From assembly GCA_023414875.1 (NCBI GenBank), contig JAEZMV010000017.1, positions 62,001 through 126,000 of the forward strand: a DNA stretch of 64,000 bases, read 5' to 3'. Of the stretch, positions 16,689 through 25,739 are shown piece by piece. Below the pieces are notes generated by a model, which searched no databases, had not been told where the DNA came from, and saw only the letters and a program-made list of their open reading frames with translations. The DNA comes from Bacillota bacterium (GTDB taxonomy: Bacteria > Bacillota > Clostridia > Lachnospirales > Lachnospiraceae). A program made the translations under genes and the position numbers. Numbering within the stretch: position 1 is the stretch's first letter; each line of letters starts with the position of its first letter.

Positions 16689-17108
16689 ATGAATGGTATG
16701 AGTGCTAATATCGGGGTAGGTCTGTTTGTTCAAGATATCGGAAAGATGGTTTCGTTTTATAGAGATATCATGGGATTTGAGACTGACTGGGATGGTGGAT
16801 TATTTGCTGAGTTTAAGACAAACAGTGGTCCTTTATCATTATTTATGTATGATCGAAAAGCTTTTGCAGAAGCTGTAGGGGAGTCCTATTACCCGCCAAA
16901 GGGGATTAACTTGACAATGGAAATTGGTATTTGGCTTCCGAAATTTTCTGATGTTGACAGAGAATACGAGCGACTAATGACACTTGGAGTTAAGTCATTA
17001 ACAGGTGAACCTGTAACCTATCCCTTTGGTATACGGAATTTTTATGTTGCGGATCCTGAAGGTAATTTGCTTGAGATTGGAAGTAGAGGGCATGAGGAAT
17101 CAATTTAA
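16689..17108 (+). CDS. VOC-family (glyoxalase/bleomycin-resistance-like) protein
   Basis: 139 aa with the two-unit VOC fold. The opening 'GVGLFVQDIGKMVSFYRDIMGF' and the closing 'YVADPEGNLLEIGS', with its C-terminal glutamate metal ligand, are typical. The ATG follows TAGGAGG at 8 bp. It is the only plus-strand gene in this stretch, followed by a terminator and scar 6, so it forms a one-gene segment. Substrate unknown. Confidence 0.85.
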   Translation: MNGMSANIGVGLFVQDIGKMVSFYRDIMGFETDWDGGLFAEFKTNSGPLSLFMYDRKAFAEAVGESYYPPKGINLTMEIGIWLPKFSDVDREYERLMTLGVKSLTGEPVTYPFGIRNFYVADPEGNLLEIGSRGHEESI

Positions 17109-17154
17109 GGTGTCGTCATAAATAGCTTAATATACTTGTGGTTAACACATAAAA

Positions 17155-17188
17155 ATTGGGAAGCCTTGAAAAATCAAGACTTCCCAAT
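17155..17188. terminator. Terminator hairpin attached to scar 6
   Basis: ATTGGGAAGcCTTGA pairs with TCAAGaCTTCCCAAT. It lies between the VOC gene and scar 6 and is placed as a tRNA-side terminator would be. Confidence 0.7.
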
Positions 17189-17196
17189 CACTTAAT

Positions 17197-17222
17197 CGAA
17201 GGGCGAGACGGATTCGAACAAA
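17197..17222 (-). repeat. tRNA-Gly 3'-end scar 6
   Basis: CGAAGGGCGAGACGGATTCGAACA is a copy of the tRNA-Gly 3' end with one G lost. It continues into AATTCCCCCACACACA, the junction family shared with scar 2. Confidence 0.7.
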
Positions 17223-17239
17223 TTCCCCCACACACAATG

Positions 17240-18058
17240 TTATAATTGTCTATATATAGAATTACCAATTTGCGCTATTTCAGAAGTGATTTTCTTTAAT
17301 TCTTCAACAGATGTTATTATCGTATTGTCAGAAGTAGAATTTTCTATTATTTTTAGTAATCGTTCATAACAATTATCGGGTTTATTTTTAAATTCTTTGA
17401 TGTATTGCTCACTTCTTTTTCTGCTTGGAAAATACATGAAGTTTATCGCAAACAGTGCTTGCAATAAATGATCTAAAGAATTTTCTAGCACGCTATGGTA
17501 AAACATAACCTCTTTTCGTAATATAACTCTTCCTAAATCCTCGTCATTCAATACATTTGAAATATGATAATTAAATAATCTTTCAAACAAATCGATAGGA
17601 TGCTTCTTAACTTTTTCCCTCAATGACGTCCATTCAGTTTTACTCTCATACAATATATTTATGCTTTCAACACTAGATAATCTTCCTGTTGGATAGAAAC
17701 CACCTTCTCTGTCTAAATGTTTTCCATTTAAAACATCATCTAAGTAATATTCCATTTCTTCTGTCGTAAAATACATAAACATGACATCAATTCCATCAAT
17801 AATTAATATATCTCCATAACCCCATATTCCTCCATTGCACACATTCATCAGACATTCTGAATATTCATTAGAATAATTTGAATAGACACTTTTTCTTTCA
17901 GCTTCTGTTGGAATTGTGGTACATAAAACAAACATATCAATATCGCTATTACCAGGTATCAGGTCAGCATTAATATCCCCCGTTTGACCGATTCCTTTGA
18001 TTTTATTATTTTGAGATAATTCATTTACCAGCTTATCTTTAGTTTTTATAACATTCAT
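17240..18058 (-). CDS. Nucleotidyltransferase-domain protein
   Basis: 272 aa. The polymerase-beta-type nucleotidyltransferase motif reads 'GQTGD' then GNSDIDMFVL (GxS-DxD) at about residues 25-45; a third acidic strand ('IDVMFMYF') follows. The C-terminal half is helical and holds 'YFPSRKRSEQYI', like DUF4037-type proteins. Relatives include aminoglycoside nucleotidyltransferases. The ATG at 18058 follows GGAGG at 6 bp. Substrate unknown. Confidence 0.75.
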   Translation of the reverse strand: MNVIKTKDKLVNELSQNNKIKGIGQTGDINADLIPGNSDIDMFVLCTTIPTEAERKSVYSNYSNEYSECLMNVCNGGIWGYGDILIIDGIDVMFMYFTTEEMEYYLDDVLNGKHLDREGGFYPTGRLSSVESINILYESKTEWTSLREKVKKHPIDLFERLFNYHISNVLNDEDLGRVILRKEVMFYHSVLENSLDHLLQALFAINFMYFPSRKRSEQYIKEFKNKPDNCYERLLKIIENSTSDNTIITSVEELKKITSEIAQIGNSIYRQL

Positions 18059-18126
18059 TTTTAATCCTCCAATATTAACGATTAGCAATTCATTTACTTA
18101 ATTCATAAAAAATAATGAATAGCATC

Positions 18127-18534
18127 TTAAGTCAGTTTCATGTATTTACTGTATTCTCTGAAACCACAGCTTCTCCAAAAAGATATTCCTCGTTCATTAT
18201 TACTTAACACTTCTAAATCAATTTCTGTAGTTTTAAGTTCATCTAAAAGAAGGGATAGAGCTATTTTTCCGTATCCATTTTGTCGAAACTCTCTGACGAT
18301 AAAAAACTGACGCAAATAATAAGGATTTTTTGCAATATTAACCAGAGCATAACCATATATGTTTTCCTCTGTTATAAAAAGAAATGCTTTATATGTTGTA
18401 GAAATAAACCCTTTCATTCTTTCTTTTAATTCATCAATATTCATATTATTGTTACTGTCTTCATCATCAATAAGTTGTTTGTTGAAAATTGCCAATACAT
18501 CTAAATCGTCATCGGTGCATTCTTTAATTACCAT
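18127..18534 (-). CDS. GNAT-family N-acetyltransferase
   Basis: 135 aa. The acetyl-CoA loop is 'EFRQNGYGKIALSLLL' and the C-terminus 'NERGISFWRSCGFREY' is the usual closing strand-helix. The ATG at 18534 follows AGGAGGG. It lies behind the nucleotidyltransferase gene's promoter side; the 68-bp gap suggests a separate unit or a loose operon. Substrate unknown. Confidence 0.8.
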   Translation of the reverse strand: MVIKECTDDDLDVLAIFNKQLIDDEDSNNNMNIDELKERMKGFISTTYKAFLFITEENIYGYALVNIAKNPYYLRQFFIVREFRQNGYGKIALSLLLDELKTTEIDLEVLSNNERGISFWRSCGFREYSKYMKLT

Positions 18535-18650
18535 ATTATCCCTCCTGTACAAATCGCCAAAATCAATTATACTTTTCCTAATAAAGGAAGTCAATCTGAT
18601 TATACTCCTTCCCAGACAGACATGACTCCGAAAAGTTAAATCAAACTATG

Positions 18651-18745
18651 AAGGATCCATGCTGCGCATGGATCCTTTGTTTTCTTTATGTGTGGATGAT
18701 GTAAAAGCGTCGTGCACCCCTCTAAGAGCCAGCAGGGCAGTTGTA
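18651..18745. repeat. oriT-region repeat, copy 1 (degraded)
   Basis: It begins with a perfect 12-bp hairpin (AAGGATCCATGC/GCATGGATCCTT, 18651-18677). It continues with GGATGATGTAAAAGCGTCG and GGGCAGTTGTATAAC, matching the block before the mobV relaxase at 45741-45842. The loop and the TAGTG nic site are lost here. Confidence 0.65.
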
Positions 18746-18813
18746 TAACGTATAACTATTCTCGTGAGCTTGAATAAAAATGAAGTCTCTTGTGTAGAAA
18801 TATTTTCATAATA

Positions 18814-19476
18814 TCAGTTTATTCCAATTTCATTTCTTCCAACCACTAACCACTCGGGTCCATTATCACTACCAACTCCTTTAACTTTACTACCATAATA
18901 ACCTGAAGACCCTATAAACTTCCCGTCACTATCAAAAAGATTTTCTTCATATCCATAACATTCTTCTGTTGGCTCTCCTCCAATAATAAATTTGTGAACC
19001 ACATTCTGTTCATCCACATATTCACTAATATAAGGCACGCTATCGGAAATCTGTTTTGTAATATCTATGTTATTACCGTTTATAATAAGGTTCAATTTTC
19101 CTCCATCTAGTATAACAGGTGGATTTTCAGTTGCGTTCATCTCTATCGTTGTCTTTCCAACGCCTGTATGCTCATCATACTCAGTGGTAATTCCGCTACC
19201 ATTAAAAAATGTGTATAGATAGTTGAAAAGTCTTCCTTCAGATGCAAATGACACTGTTGTTGCAGACGCCATCCCAATGAACGCTAACATACTTGCTACA
19301 GCTATCTTTTTCTGTATACTCCGTAATTTCATATTATTTTTTGCCTGCTTTCCATTGATTTTAGAAAGAATTCTTTTCGAATTCATTTTATGCTCAAAAT
19401 CTGATAATTTAATATCTCTATACTCTTCAAAATTTGTATCTACATGATTCATAATATCATAAAGGTCTTTACTCAT
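18814..19476 (-). CDS. Anti-sigma-like membrane protein
   Basis: 220 aa. A cytoplasmic N-terminal 50 residues is followed by one transmembrane helix (about 57-80, 'IAVASMLAFIGMASATTVSFA') and an outside domain of about 140 residues. This is the layout of DUF4179-type anti-sigma partners. It starts 3 bp after the stop of the ECF sigma gene, behind GGAAGT. By context it should control that sigma factor; the external domain would receive the signal. Confidence 0.7.
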   Translation of the reverse strand: MSKDLYDIMNHVDTNFEEYRDIKLSDFEHKMNSKRILSKINGKQAKNNMKLRSIQKKIAVASMLAFIGMASATTVSFASEGRLFNYLYTFFNGSGITTEYDEHTGVGKTTIEMNATENPPVILDGGKLNLIINGNNIDITKQISDSVPYISEYVDEQNVVHKFIIGGEPTEECYGYEENLFDSDGKFIGSSGYYGSKVKGVGSDNGPEWLVVGRNEIGIN

Positions 19477-19478
19477 AA

Positions 19479-20027
19479 TTAAACTTCCTTTCCTAAATAA
19501 ATATTTCTGATTCTTTGCTTGCTGCGGGACACTCTCTTATAAATAAGATTTTTACTCATTCCTGTTGTCTCGCTAAGTTTCTCTACCGGAATTTCTTCCA
19601 TATAAATCTTTTGTAATAATTCTCGGTCATCTTTTGCCAAACAGCTAAGCATTTTCTCTGTTTCCAGTGATATTTCGTTTTCAATTAATGAATGTACATC
19701 TTCATATGTGTGATGGATTGACTCTTCATCTAATGTTAATTCTTCAATTTCCCGCTTATACTTTCTCAAATAGTCAATAGCCCGATTTCTAGCAACGGCA
19801 GCAATCCAATTTTTAAACTCTGTTTGTGTCTCATCATAGCTTCCAATATAATTCCAAACATTAATAAAAACATCATCAAAGCATTCTTCTTGTTTATCTT
19901 TCATGAGGTATAAGTGCTTTTGCATAATAGACATTACCAGTCCACTATACTTAATGATTACATATGAGAGCGCATCCTCATTTTCTTTTCGTAATTCCTG
20001 CAGGAAATTACTTTCTTTAATTTTCAT
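19479..20027 (-). CDS. ECF sigma factor
   Basis: 182 aa. Region 2 is visible in 'EECFDDVFINVWNYIGSYDE' and 'FKNWIAAVARNRAIDYLRKY', and region 4 in 'EEIPVEKLSETTGMSKNLIYKRVSRSKQRIR'. The ATG follows AGAGGTAGTCA. It leads an operon with the membrane protein at 18814. It is unrelated in detail to the ECF sigma at 8293, so the window holds two independent systems. Confidence 0.9.
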   Translation of the reverse strand: MKIKESNFLQELRKENEDALSYVIIKYSGLVMSIMQKHLYLMKDKQEECFDDVFINVWNYIGSYDETQTEFKNWIAAVARNRAIDYLRKYKREIEELTLDEESIHHTYEDVHSLIENEISLETEKMLSCLAKDDRELLQKIYMEEIPVEKLSETTGMSKNLIYKRVSRSKQRIRNIYLGKEV

Positions 20028-20039
20028 TGACTACCTCTT

Positions 20040-20400
20040 TTCTGTAAGCTTACTAATTCCGTAACAGCACTTTTTCTCTGTACATAGGTTAATACGTATT
20101 TTTATAATCCATTGTTGACACATTATTAAAATTTGTATAAGTAATAGCAAATTCATATAAGTATTTATAGCCTTGAAAAAGCTGTCTGCATAATACAAAC
20201 AGCTTTCTATAGTATTATTTAATCACGTCTCTGTAACATTATTGAATTATTCCATTATATATCTTCGATATTACAACTTCAATTAACTTAAAAAAGTATA
20301 GGAACACTTTTCAAAATGTGTACACCTCCTAAAATAATCATGTTAACGGGTATTCAACAGAAATAAAATCATAGGAAACCTTTTTATATAAGGAAATTAG
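20040..20400. other. Upstream region of the second sigma operon
   Basis: No gene seen. It contains one hairpin (AAAGCTGT/ACAGCTTT, near 20168-20203). Confidence 0.35.
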
Positions 20401-20430
20401 TTGTAATCAAAACAATGTTCGATGTATAAT
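20401..20430 (+). promoter_or_regulatory. Promoter of the LytTR operon
   Basis: TTGTAA (20401-20406), an 18-bp spacer and a consensus TATAAT (20425-20430). The leader that follows is about 145 nt and holds an AAGGAGG without a long frame and a short CCGG-TTACG-CCGG hairpin before the gene. Confidence 0.6.
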
Positions 20431-20580
20431 ATTACCATGTAAATTTGAAGGAGGTATCTTCTCCAATACATTTGCATTGGGAAATGAGAATGGAGAAAAA
20501 TGAGTTTGCATATTCAAAGATAAAAATTTAGTATTACATGTTCCGGTTACGCCGGATCTTGAGAAAGAATAGGAGTTTTT

Positions 20581-21285
20581 ATGTACAAAATCGCAATTTG
20601 TGATGATGAAACTAAAATCTGTGAGTTATATCAAGAACGCGTGAGAAAAATCCTTGATAAGCATGGTTTTTATGCATCAATCCAAATATTTGATTCAGAA
20701 CATCACTTTTTAGAGGAGAGTATGTCAGAATGCTTTCATCTTGTGTTACTGGATATTGACATGCCAAATATCAACGGTATGGATATTGCAAAGTTAATGA
20801 ATGAGTTAACAATACGACCAATATTGGTGTTTGTTACAAATCAAGATGCGCTTGTATATGACACATTTCAATATCAACCATTAGCATTTATTCGAAAGAG
20901 CCATTTTGAGGAAGAGATTGAAATGGTGATAATACGTTCGTTTGAGAAGCTTCATGAGGCAAAAAGTACATATTCATTTCGATTTGATTCAAAAATAGTA
21001 CAATTGAATTTGACGGATATTATGTATTTTGAAGCAGATCAGAATTATCTTCAGATTTATACCGGTGATCAGTCATATCGATACCGAGATACACTTCACA
21101 ACGTAGAAAGTGAGCTTATCGGAAAAGGCTTTCTACGTATTCACAAAGGCTTTTTGGTGAATCAGGAAGCTGTCTACCAAATGAGTGGGGATGAAGTTGT
21201 TCTTAATAACGGAACAGTTCTCCCGATCGGAAGAACGAACCGTGAGCAAATTAAGCAACGACTGATGAGGTATATGATGCGATGA
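20581..21285 (+). CDS. LytTR response regulator
   Basis: 234 aa. Receiver domain (1-120) with the acidic pair DDE (8-10), phosphoacceptor D58 in LLDIDMP and the switch lysine in FIRKS. The LytTR DNA-binding domain (130-232) has the family pattern 'IMYFEADQNYLQIYT' and 'FLRIHKGFLVNQEAV'. Such AgrA/VirR-type regulators bind direct repeats and often control bacteriocin, virulence or transporter genes. The stop overlaps the kinase start by ATGA, so the two are coupled; an ABC exporter follows. Confidence 0.9.
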   Translation: MYKIAICDDETKICELYQERVRKILDKHGFYASIQIFDSEHHFLEESMSECFHLVLLDIDMPNINGMDIAKLMNELTIRPILVFVTNQDALVYDTFQYQPLAFIRKSHFEEEIEMVIIRSFEKLHEAKSTYSFRFDSKIVQLNLTDIMYFEADQNYLQIYTGDQSYRYRDTLHNVESELIGKGFLRIHKGFLVNQEAVYQMSGDEVVLNNGTVLPIGRTNREQIKQRLMRYMMR

Positions 21286-22004
21286 AAGGACGAAAAGACA
21301 AAGAGAAAGATTTGGAAGTGTTGCATCAGAATTATAAGAGAGTATGTGCACAAAAGATGGAGCTTGAGTACCAATTGCAATGCTATGAGGATAATCGTCT
21401 ATATGAGAAGGAACAAGGCGAGGAGATTCTTCGTTTGCATGAGTCGGCACGTAAGCTCAAGCATGATATGAAAAATCATCTGATGGTGATTGCTTCTTAT
21501 CTCCAGGAAAATAATCCGGATGAAGCAAAACGCTACCTATCCAAAATCCTTGATAAGCTCAATCGAATGTATTCTTACATAGAAACAGGTAATTCTTTAA
21601 TGAGCCATATAATTAATGCCAAGTTCGGATTGGCAAACCAAAAAGGAATTGAATTGAAAGCCAACATCGAGAATTTATCCTTTGAGCAAATGGAAAGCGT
21701 AGATTTTTCAGTGGTACTAAGCAATTTGCTAGATAATGCAATCGAAGCCGAGTCAGGCTGTATGACGCCACGAATTGAAGTGGAGATTACAAGAAAGCGC
21801 GGCTACGATACTATATTAATAAAGAATAAAATTATGGAATCGGTTTTAGAAACAAATCCAAAGCTACAGACAACAAAGAGTGAGATGGGAGAACATGGAT
21901 ACGGAATTTATCAGATTCAGGAGATCGTTCGCAAATATTCGGGCTTGTACGATTTTTACGAAGAAGAAAAAATGTTCTGTGCATGTGTGATGATTCCGAT
22001 ATAA
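21282..22004 (+). CDS. Soluble sensor kinase of the AgrC/NatK type (GHKL)
   Basis: 240 aa. A predicted coiled coil (5-55) leads into the histidine box LKHDMKNHL with H61. The N-box 'LSNLLDNAIEAE' and G-box 'GEHGYGIYQIQEIV' of a GHKL ATPase follow. No transmembrane helix is present, whereas AgrC-type kinases normally carry five to seven. The kinase must sense something in the cytoplasm or rely on a membrane partner, perhaps the exporter encoded next to it. It pairs with the upstream LytTR regulator. Confidence 0.8.
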   Translation: MKGRKDKEKDLEVLHQNYKRVCAQKMELEYQLQCYEDNRLYEKEQGEEILRLHESARKLKHDMKNHLMVIASYLQENNPDEAKRYLSKILDKLNRMYSYIETGNSLMSHIINAKFGLANQKGIELKANIENLSFEQMESVDFSVVLSNLLDNAIEAESGCMTPRIEVEITRKRGYDTILIKNKIMESVLETNPKLQTTKSEMGEHGYGIYQIQEIVRKYSGLYDFYEEEKMFCACVMIPI

Positions 22005-22097
22005 AAGCTGCTGTTTATCCCAGATAGAATGCTGAATATCCCAAGGCCCTTGTAAAATAGATTGCAAGGGCTAAAATCATATTGCGAGGTGAAATAT

Positions 22098-23006
22098 ATG
22101 GTAACGCTTAATCAAGTTTCTCGTCATTTTTCAAATCAGATCATTGCACTCAGGGATGTATCTTTTCATATTCCGGACGGAGAGGTGGTCGGAATAATCG
22201 GTGCTTCCGGCGCAGGAAAGACGACCTTATTCAAGCTGATATGCGGATTGCTTCTGCCTACATCCGGTGAGGTTTGGGTAATGGAGAAGGATCCACTGGA
22301 GCAGAGAAATGAAATCGGGCGTTACATCGGTACATTATTTGTCGATAGCGGAATATTGAGTCAATATGATACTGTGGAGACAAATCTTGAGATGGTAAAA
22401 AATGTGTTCCGAAGAAAGGATTCATCGTTTTGGCGTGAGGCTGAGGAGCTTTGCGAAAAATTTAAAATCCAGGGATATCGACAAACCGTAGTGAAGGAAC
22501 TATCTTGTGGAATAAAACGTCGAGTGGAGCTGATCTGCCTATTTTTACAAGAAGCAAAGATCATTATGCTTGACGAGCCATTCATTGGTCTGGATGCTGA
22601 AAGCAAGAGAGTATTTGAGGAGGAAATTGAGAAAAGAAGAAAAAGGAAAATCACTATTTTGATTGCATCACATAATGTGGATGAGATTGAGAGGATATGT
22701 ACCCGGTTTCTTTTGATGAAGAAAGGATCTGCTCTGTTCTACGGTGATAAACGAAGACTTCTTCGAAAATATACTCCTGTCGATGTACTGAGAGTCAGTT
22801 ATCGATGTGGAATACCTGATTTACAAGACTTGCCGATACAGAGTTATTTTATTGAAAACCAGATAATCTCCATCTTATATAATACGAATAAAGTTACAGC
22901 TGCTGAAATTGTTCAAGTTTTACTTGGAAGCATTTGCATTGTAGAGCTGAGTGTGAAAAAACCAAGCCTGGATGAAGTGATTGCGGTATCAATGGGAAGG
23001 AATTAG
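22098..23006 (+). CDS. ABC transporter ATP-binding protein with altered signature
   Basis: 302 aa. Walker A is GASGAGKTTL (35-44), Walker B is IIMLDEPFIGLD, and the H-loop is IASHN. The ABC signature reads LSCGIKRR instead of LSGGQ, so its ATPase site may be weak or used asymmetrically. The ATG at 22098 follows AGGTGAAAT. It belongs to an operon with a second ATPase and two permeases, suggesting a heterodimeric ATPase pair. Confidence 0.85.
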   Translation: MVTLNQVSRHFSNQIIALRDVSFHIPDGEVVGIIGASGAGKTTLFKLICGLLLPTSGEVWVMEKDPLEQRNEIGRYIGTLFVDSGILSQYDTVETNLEMVKNVFRRKDSSFWREAEELCEKFKIQGYRQTVVKELSCGIKRRVELICLFLQEAKIIMLDEPFIGLDAESKRVFEEEIEKRRKRKITILIASHNVDEIERICTRFLLMKKGSALFYGDKRRLLRKYTPVDVLRVSYRCGIPDLQDLPIQSYFIENQIISILYNTNKVTAAEIVQVLLGSICIVELSVKKPSLDEVIAVSMGRN

Positions 23007-23037
23007 CTGCATTTAAGATGCAGCAGGGGAGGTGAAT

Positions 23038-24057
23038 ATGAGTATGAAGCATTTCATAGAAGTCGAGCGGGTGACGAAAGAGTTCAAAGTCAGTAAAAGA
23101 AATAAGGGAATACCGGGCATGATCGCTAATATGCTGGCACCTAGATATGAGATAAAAAAGGCAGTGGACGAAATTAGCTTTCACATTGACGAAGGTGAAA
23201 TGGTGGGTTTTATAGGACCGAATGGTGCGGGAAAATCAACAACCATCAAAATGCTATCGGGTATCTTGCATCCGACATCCGGATCGATACAAGTTGGTTC
23301 TTATGTGCCCTATCAAAACAGAAAAAGGTATGTGGAAAATATTGGGGTGGTGTTTGGACAAAAGTCACAGCTGCAATGGGATCTGCCACCCATTGACACT
23401 TTCGAGCTTCTTAGATATGTATATCGAATACCGACGGATGCTTACAAGAAGAATTTTACACGTTTAGTTGAGCTTCTGGATATGGAAGCATTTCTGAATC
23501 AGCCGGTTCGGCAGCTATCCCTTGGGCAAAGAATGCGAGCGGATATTGTAGCTTCACTGATTCATTCGCCTCGAATCGTATTTTTTGACGAACCAACGAT
23601 TGGTGTGGATGTGGTTGGAAAGGAGACGATACGCAATTTCATCCGGGAGTTGAATCGTACCGAAAAAACAACGATGATTTTTACCACACACGATATGCAG
23701 GATATCGAGAAAACTTGTAACCGTTTGATTATAATCGATCGGGGACATAAGGAATATGACGGAAGTCTTGCGGGAATTCGTGATAAATTTGCGACCACAA
23801 GGCAGCTTGATGTGGAATTTTTAAATGAGATAGAAGTCGAACCAATTCCTAAGGTATTGATACAGAATATGGATGAACTTGAAGGTAGAAAGAAGCGGTT
23901 TGTCTTCCAAAGCAATGAGGTGGAAATCAATGAGCTAATGCAATATTTACTTGGAAGGTATCATGTGAAGGATTTGCAAATATCGGAGCCTGAGATTGAG
24001 AGCATCATACGAAGAATATACAGTGGGGAGCTTTCAGAAAGAGGTGCATTGCTATGA
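23038..24057 (+). CDS. ABC-2-type transporter ATP-binding protein
   Basis: 339 aa. Walker A is GPNGAGKSTT, the signature is LSLGQRMRAD, Walker B is IVFFDEPTIGVD, and the H-loop is FTTHD. The long N-terminal 45 residues and the C-terminal extension match the NodI/DrrA-like exporters that pair with ABC-2 permeases. The ATG at 23038 follows GGGGAGG. The stop overlaps the start of the next gene by 4 bp. Confidence 0.9.
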   Translation: MSMKHFIEVERVTKEFKVSKRNKGIPGMIANMLAPRYEIKKAVDEISFHIDEGEMVGFIGPNGAGKSTTIKMLSGILHPTSGSIQVGSYVPYQNRKRYVENIGVVFGQKSQLQWDLPPIDTFELLRYVYRIPTDAYKKNFTRLVELLDMEAFLNQPVRQLSLGQRMRADIVASLIHSPRIVFFDEPTIGVDVVGKETIRNFIRELNRTEKTTMIFTTHDMQDIEKTCNRLIIIDRGHKEYDGSLAGIRDKFATTRQLDVEFLNEIEVEPIPKVLIQNMDELEGRKKRFVFQSNEVEINELMQYLLGRYHVKDLQISEPEIESIIRRIYSGELSERGALL

Positions 24058-24842
24058 TGAGATATCTGGCTTATGCAAAGAAAAATTTCCTTAGTCATTC
24101 AGCATACCGTATCGATCATTTTATTGGAATATTTAATACTTGTTTAAAGATTTTTATTTTTTGGTGCATCTATCGAGCTCTTTATGGGAATCAGACTGAA
24201 GTCGATGGGATTTCATTTTCGATGGTAACGACGAATTTTGTAATAGCACAGGCGATGAGTGCTGTATTCACAATGGATGAATTCTATTTGCCATACCGGA
24301 TAAACTCTGGGTCAATCGGAAATGAGTTGTTGAAACCAATCAGCTTTAAGGGAGTTATGGTCGCTGAGAACATCGGGAATGCGGCTTTCCAACTGATTTT
24401 CCATTTTATCCCGGCACTAATTATCGCGGTAGTTACGGTAGGAGTGATGAAGCCGGAGTCGATTGGTACATTGATTGGATTTACTCTGAGTATGGTTCTT
24501 GGAGGTGCTGTACTCTGGTCGATCTGCTTTATATTCCAAACCTTGGCATTTTGGCTGATTAATGTATGGAGTCTGGTTACCATTAAAAACGTGTTTGTAA
24601 ATGTGCTGTCCGGATCGATGATTCCAATTTGGTTTTTACCGGATTGGATGCAAAATGTGATCCGTTTTACACCGTTTTCATCGATATATTTTACACCAAT
24701 CCAGATTTATCTTGGCCGGGTTAAGGGCACTGAAATGATGTTGTGCTTTGTTAGTCAGCTGATCTGGATTGTGCTTCTATATCTGATCGGCGAGTTTTTC
24801 TGGCGAAAGGGACTAAAGAAATTGGTGGTTCAGGGGGGATAA
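24054..24842 (+). CDS. ABC-2-type permease (DUF990-like), subunit 1
   Basis: 262 aa with about six hydrophobic helices. The pattern 'PYRINSGSIGNELLKPIS' in the first cytoplasmic part is typical of this permease family, which works in pairs with one ATPase to export antibiotics, lipids or polysaccharides. It overlaps the upstream ATPase gene (ATGATG), so the two are translated together. Confidence 0.85.
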   Translation: MMRYLAYAKKNFLSHSAYRIDHFIGIFNTCLKIFIFWCIYRALYGNQTEVDGISFSMVTTNFVIAQAMSAVFTMDEFYLPYRINSGSIGNELLKPISFKGVMVAENIGNAAFQLIFHFIPALIIAVVTVGVMKPESIGTLIGFTLSMVLGGAVLWSICFIFQTLAFWLINVWSLVTIKNVFVNVLSGSMIPIWFLPDWMQNVIRFTPFSSIYFTPIQIYLGRVKGTEMMLCFVSQLIWIVLLYLIGEFFWRKGLKKLVVQGG

Positions 24843-24846
24843 TTGA

Positions 24847-25653
24847 TTGAAAGAGAAAATAGTTATGTTTGGTGTATATACAAAAATGACGATGAGGAGC
24901 TGGTTTCAATATAAAGTGGATGCTGTATTACGTTCTCTTGCAGTATTCATGAGAGAGTCGACCGGCATCATCGTGATATATTTTACATTGCTTAAATTCG
25001 ATCAATTAAATGGCTGGAATATGAATGAAATGCTGTTCTTATTCAGCTTGCTATTTCTTACCTATGGAATATTAATCATCTTTTGTACGGGACTGCGAGA
25101 TTTCAGTGAGTATATTCAGTTAGGAAAATTTGATCGATTTATGCTAAGACCTCGGGGACTGCTATTTCAGGTCGTTACCAGTAACTCGGACTGGTTTGCA
25201 GCTATTGGACATGGTGGCCTTGGTATTGTCCTATTTATCATATCAGCTAATCATGTCGGAATCGAATGGTCAGTGAGTACCATTCTTTATTATGTTTTGA
25301 CGGTGTTTGGTGGTGTATTAATTCAGGCAGCGGTGTTTTTATTTTTTGCAACACTATGTTTTTATATGGTGAAGTCTGATAATCTTCGAGAAATGTTGTA
25401 TTGGAATCTTAGACGCTTTGCAGGGTATCCAATCAGCATTTTTCATAAATACATCCAATTGCTGTTGATGTATATCATTCCGTTTGCATTTGTTAATTAT
25501 TTTCCGGCACAATACCTGTTAAGAAAGTCGGATATGCAGGCGTATCCGGAGATATATATGTATTTGGCACCACTTGTAGGCATACTATTGTTTGTTTTGG
25601 CTTATCTTTTTTGGAAATTTAGCGTGAGATATTATAAGAGTACCGGTAATTAA
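24847..25653 (+). CDS. ABC-2-type permease, subunit 2
   Basis: 268 aa with six predicted helices, a paralogue of the preceding permease ('LGKFDRFMLRPRG' replaces the 'NELLKPIS' segment). It starts with TTG 8 bp after GGGGGG and 4 bp after the previous stop. The complete operon (regulator, kinase, two ATPases, two permeases) reads as a self-regulated exporter; what it moves is unknown. Confidence 0.85.
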   Translation: MKEKIVMFGVYTKMTMRSWFQYKVDAVLRSLAVFMRESTGIIVIYFTLLKFDQLNGWNMNEMLFLFSLLFLTYGILIIFCTGLRDFSEYIQLGKFDRFMLRPRGLLFQVVTSNSDWFAAIGHGGLGIVLFIISANHVGIEWSVSTILYYVLTVFGGVLIQAAVFLFFATLCFYMVKSDNLREMLYWNLRRFAGYPISIFHKYIQLLLMYIIPFAFVNYFPAQYLLRKSDMQAYPEIYMYLAPLVGILLFVLAYLFWKFSVRYYKSTGN

Positions 25654-25739
25654 TACGTTGAGGAGCAAATACTGATGCCCGATCCATGCCTTCCATAATG
25701 TAATAAAATAAAAGCCCATAAGTTAGCTAACTCTTTCTA

